Virus record (IMG/VR): IMGVR_UViG_3300036651_000595
Location: 1-38,485 of that record
DNA from: a virus
DNA: 38,485 nt
Direction: 5' to 3' (one strand)
Shown: positions 14,385 through 20,663 of the stretch, piece by piece
Position numbering within the stretch: position 1 is the first letter of the stretch
How the letters are laid out: each line of letters begins with the position of its first letter
Position numbers and translations under genes: made by a program
The notes under the pieces: model-generated
What the model saw: only the letters and a program-made list of their open reading frames with translations
Database searches by the model: none
What the model was told of the DNA's origin: nothing

Positions 14385-15260
14385 TCACGGCTCCCTGCGG
14401 AGGCACCAGGCCCAGACGCGCTCGTCGGCGACGCCGGTCATGGGCCAGCCGTTGATCTCCTGGACGCGGTTGATCGCGGCGATGAGGACGGAGTGCAGGA
14501 CGTTGCGCGGCGCGATGAGCAGGCCGTTGGCGTAGAGCAGGGCTTGGAGCCGGACGACGGTCGGGTGAGCGAAGTTCAGCGGCCCGTGAGCGTTGACGTT
14601 GCCGGGGTAGAGCACGGTGTCTCCTGAAGGGATCGGGACGGGGGCCGGGGTCGGAGCCGGTGGCGGGCCGGGGGCAAAGAAGATCGCCTGGTCGGCGAGC
14701 AGCACATCCTCGTCCAGGGTGTTCGGCGGGAACGAGTGGTACGCCTGCGTCTGTGACCCGGCGCGCTGGTAGAGCGCGGCGAACCGAGAAATCTCGGTGG
14801 ACCACGCCTCGGTCTGCCAGCCACTCTCAAAGAAGTCGATCACGCGGTTCGAGCCGTACGGGATCGCCATGTGACCGCTCGCGTGAGCGAAGGCGACGAG
14901 GTACTCACGGATCGAGCCCTGCCAGCCGAACACGCCACGGTCGTCCTCGTCGAGCGCGACGAAGATCGGCACGTCGGCCGGGACGCCGCACTCTTCGAGG
15001 ATCGAGCGAGCTGCGGCCCCCTCGACAGCGCCGGTTCCAGCGCCGCCGAGGATCGAGGTCCCGGTGGTCTCCCACACGAACCCTACATACAGGCCGTGGC
15101 TATGCAGGTCTGCCAGCTCCGGCGGGCTGATGTTCTTTTCCGGCTGGTAGCTCAGGTAGCGCAGAACGAACCTGTAGCCAGCGGCGGCGATGGCGGCACC
15201 GCCGGGTCGCGCCATCGAGTAGTCGCAACCCAGCGTGCCCTTTGGGAGTGTGGAGACCAT
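14385..15260 (-). CDS. DUF1906 glycoside-hydrolase-like endolysin (291 aa)
   Basis: ATG at 15260 with a weak GAGGT upstream. Residues about 8-195 match the DUF1906 / Rv2525c-like glycoside-hydrolase-like fold: LGCDYSMARPGGAAIAAAGY (D13), RFVLRYLSY, LYVGFVWETT, FVALDEDD (about 100) and QTEAWSTEIS. A Pro-rich linker, PGPPPAPTPAPVPIP (about 196-210), leads to a C-terminal helical region (HPTVVRLQALLYANGLLI; NRVQEINGWPMTGVADERVW) that resembles a peptidoglycan-binding repeat. The protein probably cleaves host wall glycans for lysis. Holin-like genes lie far away at 33-34.6 kb, so the lysis functions are split. The enzymatic bond specificity of DUF1906 is not established. Confidence 0.82.
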   Translation of the reverse strand: MVSTLPKGTLGCDYSMARPGGAAIAAAGYRFVLRYLSYQPEKNISPPELADLHSHGLYVGFVWETTGTSILGGAGTGAVEGAAARSILEECGVPADVPIFVALDEDDRGVFGWQGSIREYLVAFAHASGHMAIPYGSNRVIDFFESGWQTEAWSTEISRFAALYQRAGSQTQAYHSFPPNTLDEDVLLADQAIFFAPGPPPAPTPAPVPIPSGDTVLYPGNVNAHGPLNFAHPTVVRLQALLYANGLLIAPRNVLHSVLIAAINRVQEINGWPMTGVADERVWAWCLRREP

Positions 15261-15264
15261 GCGT

Positions 15265-15753
15265 TCAGGCTACCTCGGGCAGGATGTTTCGTCCCGTCGT
15301 GAGGTCCACCGGGAAGTACACCCGGCGAGCGGACAGCTTCTCGTACGCGGCCGGAACGGGGTGCTTCTCCCGCTTGGCGTTCTCGTACTGCACGAGGTAG
15401 GTGGGCCAGCCGTCCGGCGTGAACTTGATGTCGATGACGCGGGCCTCTTTGCCGTCCACCTTGCGCCAGACCTTCGCGCCAAGCGCGAACCGGCACCGAT
15501 TCGTCCACTCCACGGCCGTCGCGAGCATCTCTTCCGGCGTCGGGTCCGGCGGGGCCACCGTAGCGACCTCCGTCGCGGCCCGGAACGCCGCCTCCTGCTG
15601 CTCCACGATGTCGCCGAGGGTGATTGTGTGGGTGCCCGGCGGAACGTCGCCTACGGCCTCCACAGAGGCCCTCACGCGCTTGGCGTACTCGGCCAGCAGG
15701 GGACTCACGAAGGCCCCTGCCGCGCGCTCACGCGCTCGCTGACGCTTTCCCAT
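15265..15753 (-). CDS. Unknown protein (162 aa)
   Basis: ATG at 15753 with AAAGGAG about 6 nt upstream. It overlaps the end of the 129-aa gene by 26 nt and stops 4 nt before the lysin start. The N-terminus is strongly basic (MGKRQRARERAAGAF), followed by a helical acidic middle (IVEQQEAAFRAATEV; TPEEMLATAVEW). The C-terminal half is beta-rich (ALGAKVWRKVDGKEARVIDI; KFTPDGWPTYLVQYENAKRE), like a small SH3-type barrel. No family recognised. Its contiguity with the lysin suggests late or lysis-linked expression, but no lysis motif is visible. Confidence 0.75.
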   Translation of the reverse strand: MGKRQRARERAAGAFVSPLLAEYAKRVRASVEAVGDVPPGTHTITLGDIVEQQEAAFRAATEVATVAPPDPTPEEMLATAVEWTNRCRFALGAKVWRKVDGKEARVIDIKFTPDGWPTYLVQYENAKREKHPVPAAYEKLSARRVYFPVDLTTGRNILPEVA

Positions 15754-16117
15754 TGTCTGCTCCTTTCCGTACCCACGGCAAGCGCACGAACGTCGCTCTC
15801 CGGTCGATTGAGGCCCCAACGTAGCCCTCTTCGAGCACCCCCGCCTCTTCGAGCGCGATCAGCAGCTTGCGGTAGACCGGCCAGGAGATCGCCACGTCGA
15901 GGTACAGGTGGCCGTGGCCCGGCGTCGTGCTCGGTTCGTAGTGGTGCGGCACGTCGATGTCCAGCACCGGCATGTGAGCGCCGCCGTACGTCTCCGAGCT
16001 GACCACATCCGACTCATTCGTCGGCCGTTCCTCCCGATCCTCCGGGAGCGCGATCTGGGGGTCCGAGCTGTCGGTTGACCAGCGGTTGACCCGGTAGGTC
16101 TTACGGCCTCGAAACAT
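15728..16117 (-). CDS. Unknown protein (129 aa)
   Basis: ATG at 16117 with GGAAGGAG about 8 nt upstream, overlapping the preceding membrane gene by 17 nt. The first 48 residues are polar and acidic (STDSSDPQIALPEDREERPT) and probably disordered. An internal ATG (MPVLDIDVPHHYEPS, residue 49) could be a second start. The C-terminal part, GHLYLDVAISWPVYRKLLIA followed by LEEAGVLEEGYVGASIDRRA, looks like a small alpha/beta domain. No family recognised. It belongs to the string of small accessory genes. Confidence 0.65.
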   Translation of the reverse strand: MFRGRKTYRVNRWSTDSSDPQIALPEDREERPTNESDVVSSETYGGAHMPVLDIDVPHHYEPSTTPGHGHLYLDVAISWPVYRKLLIALEEAGVLEEGYVGASIDRRATFVRLPWVRKGADNGKASASA

Positions 16118-16262
16118 TGGTGCGCTCCTTCCGGTGCTGACGGACGACGCCGCGCACGGCGTCGAACGTCGCCGACACGAGAGCCGCCACGAACACGAGG
16201 CAGACCCAGGCGACGACGCTGAGCAGGACGACGGCGATGACGTAGAGCAGGAAGTGGATCAT
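16101..16262 (-). CDS. Small single-pass membrane protein (53 aa)
   Basis: ATG at 16262 overlaps the stop of the 118-aa gene (ATGA). Residues 2-32 are strongly hydrophobic (IHFLLYVIAVVLLSVVAWVC then LVFVAALV), enough for one long or two short membrane segments. A positively charged tail follows (RGVVRQHRKERTNVSRP), predicting a cytoplasmic C-terminus. Unknown function. Such tiny membrane proteins in accessory clusters can act in host takeover, superinfection exclusion or lysis timing, but nothing here singles one out. Confidence 0.7.
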   Translation of the reverse strand: MIHFLLYVIAVVLLSVVAWVCLVFVAALVSATFDAVRGVVRQHRKERTNVSRP

Positions 16263-16615
16263 CGCGCGGCTCCGTCCTGGACGGTGGCAGCGAACCCGTG
16301 TCGCTGCCGGTTGACGGCGCTCGCGGCGTGGAGCTGCTTGATCTCCAACGCCGTCACGATCTCGGCGACGACGGGGGTCGAGAGCAGCCAGTCCAGCTCG
16401 CTCCCGGTCGCCGGGGTGCCGAGCGCGGGGTTCGGCGTCGTCCGCTGAGCCCGAGCGATGATGTCCACCGAGTTGACCAGCCAGCTCAGCAGGCTGGTCA
16501 GCTCGCGGAACTTGAGGTCGCGGATGGCGACCGGCGCGTCGATCTTGTTGCGCCGCCAGGCGTTCGGCGTGGCGAGGCACTCAAGGACGCAGTTCTGACC
16601 TACGTAACTCTTCAC
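16259..16615 (-). CDS. Unknown helical protein (118 aa)
   Basis: GTG at 16615 with AGGAG about 10 nt upstream. The protein begins MKSYVGQNCVLECLATPNAW and continues with a helical region (DLKFRELTSLLSWLVNSVDI; SELDWLLSTPVVAEIVTALE), ending ...RHGFAATVQDGAAR. It is translationally coupled to the small membrane protein that follows. No catalytic or DNA-binding motif is recognised. The spaced hydrophobics in the central helices suggest oligomerisation. Confidence 0.7.
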   Translation of the reverse strand: MKSYVGQNCVLECLATPNAWRRNKIDAPVAIRDLKFRELTSLLSWLVNSVDIIARAQRTTPNPALGTPATGSELDWLLSTPVVAEIVTALEIKQLHAASAVNRQRHGFAATVQDGAAR

Positions 16616-16644
16616 GGTGCGTGTTCTCCTATGGTGAGGGTTGA

Positions 16645-16851
16645 CTACGAGACGGTGATCTCGAAGTAGTTGATGTTGCTGCGGTCCACGAGGATCATCG
16701 GGGCCGCCGCGCGGGTGAAGGTCACCCACTCGTAGGCGTCGAGCTGGTCACGCAGCGAGACGGCGGTCGCCGCCGCGTCTGACGTGGCGCTGTCGGTGTC
16801 GCCGACGATTGTCGTGCCGTCGTGCAGGTGGAGCGTGACCGTGACGGCCAT
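16645..16851 (-). CDS. Small beta-rich unknown protein (68 aa)
   Basis: ATG at 16851 with AAAGGAAG about 7 nt upstream. The sequence MAVTVTLHLHDGTTIVGDTD, an Ala-rich helix (SDAAATAVSLRDQLDAYEWV) and FTRAAAPMILVDRSNINYFE predicts a beta-beta-alpha-beta mini-domain. V-x-L-H-L-x-D-G-x-x-I followed by DRSNIxYFE recalls small SH3/KOW-like modules. Function unknown. A TTGACA hexamer lies about 50 nt upstream, inside the end of the previous gene. Confidence 0.7.
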   Translation of the reverse strand: MAVTVTLHLHDGTTIVGDTDSATSDAAATAVSLRDQLDAYEWVTFTRAAAPMILVDRSNINYFEITVS

Positions 16852-16876
16852 GTTGATCTTCCTTTCGGTTGCTACC

Positions 16877-17014
16877 TCAGATGGTGCGCGCTCGACGCCG
16901 GGCTGTCAAGCGGCCGACGCCGAACGCGAGCGCGGTGACTCCAAGGTTACGCAGGTAGTACCGGATGCCGAGCCACGCCATGCGCTCAGCGCCGGTCATG
17001 TAGTGGCGCTTCAT
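16877..17014 (-). CDS. Tiny basic protein with hydrophobic segment (45 aa)
   Basis: ATG at 17014 overlaps the previous stop (ATGA). MKRHYMTGAERMAWLGIRYY and LRNLGVTALAFGVGRLTARR show a moderately hydrophobic middle flanked by Arg/Lys, ending RRRARTI. It could be a small membrane-associated or nucleic-acid-associated peptide. Its 3' end contains TTGACAGCCCG, the same 11 bases as the -35 region of the 13.37-kb promoter, so it may double as promoter for the next gene. Confidence 0.6.
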   Translation of the reverse strand: MKRHYMTGAERMAWLGIRYYLRNLGVTALAFGVGRLTARRRARTI

Positions 17015-17166
17015 CGGCAATACTCGATCACGGTGTTGCCGACGAAGATCGCGTGCGGCGTGCAGCTCGACGGGGTGGCGTAACTCAGGGCCAGCAGGAC
17101 GCCGACCTCGACCACGACGAACACCACGAGCGCGATCAGGCACACGAGCCAGTCCCGGCGCGTCAT
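17011..17166 (-). CDS. Small single-pass membrane protein (51 aa)
   Basis: ATG at 17166 overlaps the upstream stop (ATGA). MTRRDWLVCLIALVVFVVVE and VGVLLALSYA form a clear N-terminal membrane helix after a basic start. A short C-terminal part follows with two cysteines (SSCTPHAIF; VIEYCR) that could form a disulfide outside the membrane. Unknown function. It is one of four small membrane proteins coded between 16.1 kb and 33.1 kb. Confidence 0.7.
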   Translation of the reverse strand: MTRRDWLVCLIALVVFVVVEVGVLLALSYATPSSCTPHAIFVGNTVIEYCR

Positions 17167-17378
17167 GCGTCGCTCCCGGAGCCGCCGGAGCCGGAGAGCT
17201 TGTCGCCGACCTCCACGATCTCGTGGCCCGCGTACTCAAGCAGCTCGCCGTTGTCGAGCCGGAGCCAGACCTTCAGGCCGTCGCGCGGCATCTCCTTGGC
17301 CTGGACGTAGTGCCAGCGGTGGTTGATCTTGACCTGATCGCCGCGAACGACGCTGCTCGCGTTGATTCTCATGCTCAT
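17163..17378 (-). CDS. Small SH3-like unknown protein (71 aa)
   Basis: ATG at 17378 with AGGAGAG about 6 nt upstream. An internal ATG two codons later is also possible. The core INASSVVRGDQVKINHRWHY, VQAKEMPRDGLKVWLRLDNG and ELLEYAGHEIVEVGDKL alternates strands and turns as in small beta-barrels, with the R-G-D-x-V and G-x-x-V-x-L-x-L-D-N-G pattern. A Gly/Ser-rich tail follows. Function unknown. Confidence 0.7.
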   Translation of the reverse strand: MSMRINASSVVRGDQVKINHRWHYVQAKEMPRDGLKVWLRLDNGELLEYAGHEIVEVGDKLSGSGGSGSDA

Positions 17379-17388
17379 GTTGTCTCTC

Positions 17389-17706
17389 CTAGATGGTTGG
17401 CGGTGTGTTGTGGTGGCGCAGGTGCGGGGTGTGTATCCCGCAAGCGTGGCAGCGAGGGGGCTCGGCCACGTCGGCGGCCTCGATCAGCAGGGCGGCGTAC
17501 GCGCGAGCGTCGTCGGCGCTGATGAAGTCGGTGGTGTTGTCCCCGGCGTCCGCGATGAGCCGGATGCCGACGAACGGGTGGCCGGTGCCGATCTCACTGC
17601 GGAGCGCGTGGACTTCGAGCGCGCCAGCGCCGAAGCGGTGAGCGCGGACGATCTTGTGGACCCCCTCGGCGAGGGTGGGCCGTGCGACGGTCTCGGGGCT
17701 GCTCAC
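17389..17706 (-). CDS. Small accessory protein, paralogue family member A (105 aa)
   Basis: GTG at 17706 overlaps the previous stop (GTGA). The central part, HPFVGIRLIADAGDNTTDFI followed by SADDARAYAALLIEAADVAE, matches the end of two neighbours (17703-17921 and 18727-18969): a beta-hairpin, then (S/T)xx-EA/DA-R-x-x-A-x-x-I-x-x-A-x-D. The C-terminus adds CHACGIHTPHLRHH, a possible zinc site absent from the others. This points to local duplication and divergence. Function unknown. Confidence 0.72.
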   Translation of the reverse strand: MSSPETVARPTLAEGVHKIVRAHRFGAGALEVHALRSEIGTGHPFVGIRLIADAGDNTTDFISADDARAYAALLIEAADVAEPPRCHACGIHTPHLRHHNTPPTI

Positions 17707-17921
17707 GACTCGATCTCCTTGGGTGTGCTGTCGAGGACTTCGGTGATCTTACGGGCCAGCTCGTGCGCCTCGTGCGGCGCGAGCAGGATGATCCCGGTGA
17801 TGGCCTCGCGGCCGTCCTCGGACGCGCACACGTCGAGGTAGAGGCCCTCGGCGTGGCGGCCGATGTGGAGCGCCGAGAACTCGCCGTCGTGGTGCAGCTC
17901 GACGCGAGCCTGCCCCCTCAC
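17703..17921 (-). CDS. Small accessory protein, paralogue family member B (72 aa)
   Basis: GTG at 17921 overlaps the previous stop (GTGA). It reads MRGQARVELHHDGEFSALHI, GLYLDVCASEDGREAITGII and LLAPHEAHELARKITEVLDS. The last helix is the shared element of the three-member family (LAPHEAHELARKITEVLD versus LTPAEARELAAQLIKAAD at 18727-18969). The predicted fold is beta-beta-beta-alpha. No enzymatic residues are obvious. Function unknown. Confidence 0.72.
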   Translation of the reverse strand: MRGQARVELHHDGEFSALHIGRHAEGLYLDVCASEDGREAITGIILLAPHEAHELARKITEVLDSTPKEIES

Positions 17922-18139
17922 AGCTCGACCGCCTTGCCGGGGTCCTTGCGGATCACCCACTGCCCGTCCCGGCCCATGACGCCGAGCGGCTGCCACTTCC
18001 CGGCCTTGCGGACTTCGAGCAGCAGGCCGTTGACGGCCTCGTGGCGCGCGCAGGGCTTGATCCGGCAACACGCGGCGGCGCGGACTGCGCCGTTGCGGTT
18101 GCGCTGGACTCCGGCGCGGCGGATGTCGGCGCGGCTCAT
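17918..18139 (-). CDS. Small basic protein with Cys residues (73 aa)
   Basis: ATG at 18139 overlaps the previous stop (ATGA). The N-terminal half is Arg-rich with AACCRIKPCARHE, suggesting a compact Cys/His metal or disulfide element. The C-terminal half (LLLEVRKAGKWQPLGVMGRD; GQWVIRKDPGKAVEL) is beta-rich. Possible nucleic-acid binding by charge only; family unknown. Confidence 0.68.
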   Translation of the reverse strand: MSRADIRRAGVQRNRNGAVRAAACCRIKPCARHEAVNGLLLEVRKAGKWQPLGVMGRDGQWVIRKDPGKAVEL

Positions 18140-18342
18140 GCCGACCTCCGTCCACGGCGGGCCAGCGAGCGGCGGTATGCCGCCGAGCCGACTGCCGAGA
18201 GCGCCGGAGCAGACGCCGAGAGCCCTACGGTGCGGACGGTCTCGCGGTTGCCGTGCGCGGCCTGCCGGGAAGCGGCGATGCGCTTCCAGTCGCCGTTGGC
18301 GCGGCCCTTCTTCTTGGTCTTGCGGAGCGGGTTGGTGGTCAT
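18136..18342 (-). CDS. Small highly basic protein (68 aa)
   Basis: ATG at 18342 overlaps the previous stop (ATGA). MTTNPLRKTKKKGRANGDWK and a C-terminal AAYRRSLARRGRRSA are strongly cationic, around an Ala/Ser-rich middle (VGLSASAPALSAVGSAA). It is likely disordered and nucleic-acid binding. No family recognised. Confidence 0.62.
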   Translation of the reverse strand: MTTNPLRKTKKKGRANGDWKRIAASRQAAHGNRETVRTVGLSASAPALSAVGSAAYRRSLARRGRRSA

Positions 18343-18611
18343 CGTGCGCCTCCCTGGACGAGGATGGGTGTGGGTTGGGGGGTGACTGCGCGGCCCCACG
18401 CGAACACGAAGTCCTCGTAGGTGGTCGCCAGGATGAAGGGGATCTCGCACCCGGCGACGTGGACCTCGACGCACCTTGTCGGCGTGGGGTCCGGGTCGTC
18501 GCGAGTCTCCGGCGGGAACCAGAAGTGCGGGCTCGCGTGGGTGACGTTGCCGAGGTTGATCGCCACCTTCCGCTTGTTGTTGCGGAGGGTGAAGCTCTGG
18601 ACGATGCTCAC
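18339..18611 (-). CDS. Small beta-rich unknown protein (90 aa)
   Basis: GTG at 18611 was chosen because it overlaps the stop of the 40-aa membrane protein (GTGA). The protein reads MSIVQSFTLRNNKRKVAINL, GNVTHASPHFWFPPETRDDP, RCVEVHVAGCEIPFILATTY and EDFVFAWGRAV. It looks like a small mixed beta domain with a Pro-rich end. The ILATTYEDF(V)xAWG segment is distinctive but not assigned to a family I know. Confidence 0.7.
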   Translation of the reverse strand: MSIVQSFTLRNNKRKVAINLGNVTHASPHFWFPPETRDDPDPTPTRCVEVHVAGCEIPFILATTYEDFVFAWGRAVTPQPTPILVQGGAR

Positions 18612-18730
18612 GAGACCACGCTCCAAGCGATTGCGATGGCTGCGGCGACCAGAACGACCGCCGTGTAGATCAGAGCGATGCCCAGCGCGGTCGCGCTGTC
18701 GCTCTCGGGGTAGGGGTGGCGCTCGTTCAC
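18608..18730 (-). CDS. Tiny single-pass membrane protein (40 aa)
   Basis: GTG at 18730 and the TGA at 18608-18610 are both engaged in GTGA overlaps, with the 80-aa and 90-aa genes, so the reading frame fits the operon exactly. After a polar start (MNERHPYPESDSATALG), residues 17-40 (IALIYTAVVLVAAAIAIAWS, then VVS) form one membrane helix. Unknown function. Confidence 0.68.
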   Translation of the reverse strand: MNERHPYPESDSATALGIALIYTAVVLVAAAIAIAWSVVS

Positions 18731-18969
18731 AGCTCGCGCTCCACTTCTCCGTCAATGACGGGGTGGTCGGTGGCGTCGGCGGCCTTGATGAGCTGAGCAG
18801 CCAGCTCGCGCGCCTCGGCGGGGGTGAGGTTGGCGAGCGGGATGCGCGGCGGGCCGTCCTCGTGGTGGCGGTTCAGTTCGAGCCAGACCACGCCGTCGCG
18901 GTAGCCGGGGTCATCGAGGACCCCGACGCTCGCGAAGTCGTGATCGGTGCTCAGGCGCACGTCGTTCAC
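18727..18969 (-). CDS. Small accessory protein, paralogue family member C (80 aa)
   Basis: GTG at 18969 overlaps the previous stop. MNDVRLSTDHDFASVGVLDD, RDGVVWLELNRHHEDGPPRI and PLANLTPAEARELAAQLIKA define a strand-strand-helix protein. The terminal helix matches those at 17389-17706 and 17703-17921. The family is a local small-gene expansion; function unknown. Confidence 0.72.
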   Translation of the reverse strand: MNDVRLSTDHDFASVGVLDDPGYRDGVVWLELNRHHEDGPPRIPLANLTPAEARELAAQLIKAADATDHPVIDGEVEREL

Positions 18970-19166
18970 AGCGCACCGCCAGAGGCCAGCGCGACCCGGA
19001 CGCGCTCGGCGGCCAGGTCGAAGGCGGCCGAGCGAACGGCGGCCGGGGTGAAGGGGGCCGAGGCGTGGAACGGGCTCGGGACCGGGTTCGGGAAGCGCCG
19101 GTCGTGGCGGTTCGGGTTGGCCGCAAAGAAGTCGCGGGCCGTGGTGCTCGGGCTTGCGGTGTTCAT
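18966..19166 (-). CDS. Small unknown protein (66 aa)
   Basis: ATG at 19166 with AAGGAGAG about 5 nt upstream. The N-terminal half is polar (MNTASPSTTARDFFAANPNR; HDRRFPNPVPSPF) and the C-terminal half an Ala/Arg helix (FTPAAVRSAAFDLAAERVRV, then ALASGGAL). Unknown family. First gene after a 116-bp gap that carries a TTGACA hexamer at 19226-19235. Confidence 0.65.
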   Translation of the reverse strand: MNTASPSTTARDFFAANPNRHDRRFPNPVPSPFHASAPFTPAAVRSAAFDLAAERVRVALASGGAL

Positions 19167-19282
19167 GTCTCTCCTTGGGTTGGTGTGTGGTTTTGGTGCT
19201 AGGTCCAGCTTCCGCTCTTGCGGGGCCGGTGTCAAGGGTTCAGTTCTAGATTTTTTAGCGGGGTCTAGCGCGAGCGGTGGCG

Positions 19283-19528
19283 TCACCAGTCCGGGTAGAA
19301 GTCCCAGCTCTTCGCCTCTTCGCGGTCGGCGATGCTCTCGTCGCTGAAGTAGTCGGCGGGCAGGCGGGTGACCACCCGGACGGCCAGCGGCCAGTGGCAG
19401 GCGTAGCACGGCTCGCAGTTGTGGATCGCCACGAGGCAGCAGAGGTCGAGCGGCTCCCGCCACGGCTGGATGTACGGCCGGATGGCGGCGGCTGTCGCGA
19501 CGCTCATCTCGAACGTGAGGGCGCTCAC
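19283..19528 (-). CDS. Small Cys-rich unknown protein (81 aa)
   Basis: GTG at 19528 overlaps the previous stop (GTGA). The protein has a helical start (MSALTFEMSVATAAAIRPYI), then CCLVAIHNCEPCYACHW (five cysteines and two histidines within 17 residues), which could bind one zinc or Fe-S centre, and an acidic aromatic end (DREEAKSWDFYPDW). I know no family. The cysteine cluster is the most informative feature for structure prediction. Confidence 0.7.
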   Translation of the reverse strand: MSALTFEMSVATAAAIRPYIQPWREPLDLCCLVAIHNCEPCYACHWPLAVRVVTRLPADYFSDESIADREEAKSWDFYPDW

Positions 19529-19713
19529 CGGATGGCCTCGATGTAGTCGGCGGCCGTGGGGACGCCGAAGGTGCGCTCGATGTGCTCACGGTCCTCGGTG
19601 GTCGGGTAGGTCGCGTACGTGGTGGCGAACTCCCACCCCTCGCGCTTGAGAGCAGATGCGCGCTCAAAGGGCTGGGAGCGGCGGTCGCCTCGGGGTGCGT
19701 GGTGGCTGCTCAT
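19525..19713 (-). CDS. Small unknown protein (62 aa)
   Basis: ATG at 19713 overlaps the previous stop (ATGA). MSSHHAPRGDRRSQPFERAS is polar; LKREGWEFATTYATYPTTED followed by REHIERTFGVPTAADYIEAI forms a compact alpha/beta end. The EGWEF...T.ED..HIE..FG pattern suggests a small folded domain, but I cannot name it. Confidence 0.68.
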   Translation of the reverse strand: MSSHHAPRGDRRSQPFERASALKREGWEFATTYATYPTTEDREHIERTFGVPTAADYIEAIR

Positions 19714-19898
19714 GCCGTCACGTCCGGGGTGCAGGCCAGCAGGAACCGGCTCTGGTCGAAGCGGGGGTTCGCGGCCTTCAGCTCGCGGCAGATGGTGACG
19801 GCCGCCAAGCTGACGCCGAAGTCCTCGGCTTGGCTCGTGGCCGCGTCGTGTGCTGACGCGACCGCCTTGGCGATCAGCTCGTAATCCTTGCGTGTCAT
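19710..19898 (-). CDS. Small helical accessory protein (62 aa)
   Basis: ATG at 19898 with AAAGGAG about 6 nt upstream, first gene behind the promoter near 19.95 kb. MTRKDYELIAKAVASAHDAA, SQAEDFGVSLAAVTICRELK and AANPRFDQSRFLLACTPD predict two amphipathic helices. An MTRKDYxLIAxAxxxA start with a xxNPRFDxxRFLxAC end is, from memory, a common actinophage small protein of unknown role. Confidence 0.75.
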   Translation of the reverse strand: MTRKDYELIAKAVASAHDAATSQAEDFGVSLAAVTICRELKAANPRFDQSRFLLACTPDVTA

Positions 19899-19933
19899 GG
19901 TGTGCTCCTTTGGTGGTGCGGGTGGTGTGAGTC

Positions 19934-19963
19934 CATTAGCTCACGGGTGGGGGTTGGTGTCAA
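19934..19963 (-). promoter_or_regulatory. Promoter for the small-gene cluster
   Basis: On the minus strand TTGACA (19963-19958) is followed by 17 nt and GCTAAT (19940-19935), a 6/6 and 4/6 match to the sigma70 boxes. The downstream leader CACACCACC and a strong AAAGGAG precede the 62-aa gene, resembling the leader of the 13.37-kb promoter. Confidence 0.6.
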
Positions 19964-20170
19964 GCGAAACGGGGGAGGATTTTTTCAACCGTAGCTCGTG
20001 GCCGAAACCGTGGGGGTTTGGAAAACGGGAGGGGGTGTTTCCCTGTACGGCCTAGTCGCCCCCCGCCCGTCGATTTCCCAGCTTTCTCGCGGGTAGGGGG
20101 TGGGGTGGTGCGACGCTCGCGCATGTGCGCGTGCGCGGCACTCCCCCCTGCCAGCCAGCAGCCAGGCAGC

Positions 20171-20221
20171 TACGGTGGAGCGCGATTCGAGCGAGCAACG
20201 CGCTCGCTCAATCGCACCGTA
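20171..20221. repeat. Long interrupted stem-loop (20 bp paired)
   Basis: Three consecutive helices share one axis: TACGGT/ACCGTA (20171-20176 with 20216-20221), GCGATT/AATCGC (20182-20187 with 20210-20215) and GAGCGAGC/GCTCGCTC (20189-20196 with 20202-20209). The loop is 5 nt, with a 5-nt and a 1-nt bulge on one side only. There is no U-tract. It could be a structured RNA, a transcript stabiliser after the acidic 59-aa gene, or a DNA recognition site. Confidence 0.75.
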
Positions 20222-20250
20222 CGGCCGTGGGTTTTCGGCCCTCCCTTGGC

Positions 20251-20430
20251 TCAGGGCCACCACGGAGGACCCGCCTCGCCGTAGTCTGCGCTGTCGTAGT
20301 CAGCAGCAGCAGGCTCGGCAGGCTCGTCCTCGTCAGTGAAGCCGTCCTCGTACAGGTAGCCACTCACGCTGTCCTCGAACGCTTGTTCGAGCCAGCCATC
20401 GTCCGCGTAATCGGTGTCGGTGTCGTCCAT
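20251..20430 (-). CDS. Small very acidic protein (59 aa)
   Basis: ATG at 20430 with GGGAG about 10 nt upstream. MDDTDTDYADDGWLEQAFED, SVSGYLYEDGFTDEDEPAEP and AAADYDSADYGEAGPPWWP give an extremely acidic protein with many Tyr/Trp and a WWP end. Acidic small phage proteins can mimic DNA and inhibit host DNA-binding or defence enzymes; that idea rests on charge alone. It lies alone between the iteron region and a long stem-loop, the first gene downstream of the putative origin. A TTGACA hexamer (20466-20461) lies about 30 nt upstream. Confidence 0.6.
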   Translation of the reverse strand: MDDTDTDYADDGWLEQAFEDSVSGYLYEDGFTDEDEPAEPAAADYDSADYGEAGPPWWP

Positions 20431-20512
20431 GAGCAACACGCTCCCACACTGACGCCGGTCTGTCAAGGGCCACCCAGAAGGCCCTCTCACGGCGGCCTTC
20501 AGTGGACGGCCG

Positions 20513-20589
20513 CCACAGAGCGGCCCTACGCCGTGGGTCATAGGACCACCCCCGAGAGCGGTCGCTGAGCGGCGCTCCACAGAGCGGCC
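20513..20589. repeat. 13-bp direct repeat CCACAGAGCGGCC
   Basis: Copies at 20513-20525 and 20577-20589 are identical. The inner ACAGAGCGG recurs at the iterons (ACAGAGCG at 20854-20861 and 20865-20872), so both repeat groups may be seen by the same protein. Confidence 0.7.
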
Positions 20590-20663
20590 TCTCAGAGGAC
20601 CGGCGTCTGCGTACTGCCGCCTGCGCTGCGTGGCGCGCAGTCGCGCTGCGTCGAGCCTCAAGA

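Larger units (their letters stand above)
19899..20250 (-). other. Gene-free leader region (352 bp)
   Basis: I see no convincing gene here. Contents: a promoter-like pair close to the 62-aa gene (19934-19963); a G-rich stretch on the plus strand around 20091-20110; and a long stem-loop at 20171-20221. A minus-strand open frame at 19985-20263 has no Shine-Dalgarno, and its residue use is unlike the neighbouring proteins. Confidence 0.6.

Noticed and set aside
20091-20110. G-quadruplex in the G-rich plus-strand stretch
   Set aside because: Only three runs of three or more G are clear, so the four-tract pattern is not met.
19985-20263. Minus-strand 92-aa frame in the control region
   Set aside because: No ribosome site, Arg/Pro/Ser-rich sequence without a fold pattern, and it crosses the long stem-loop.
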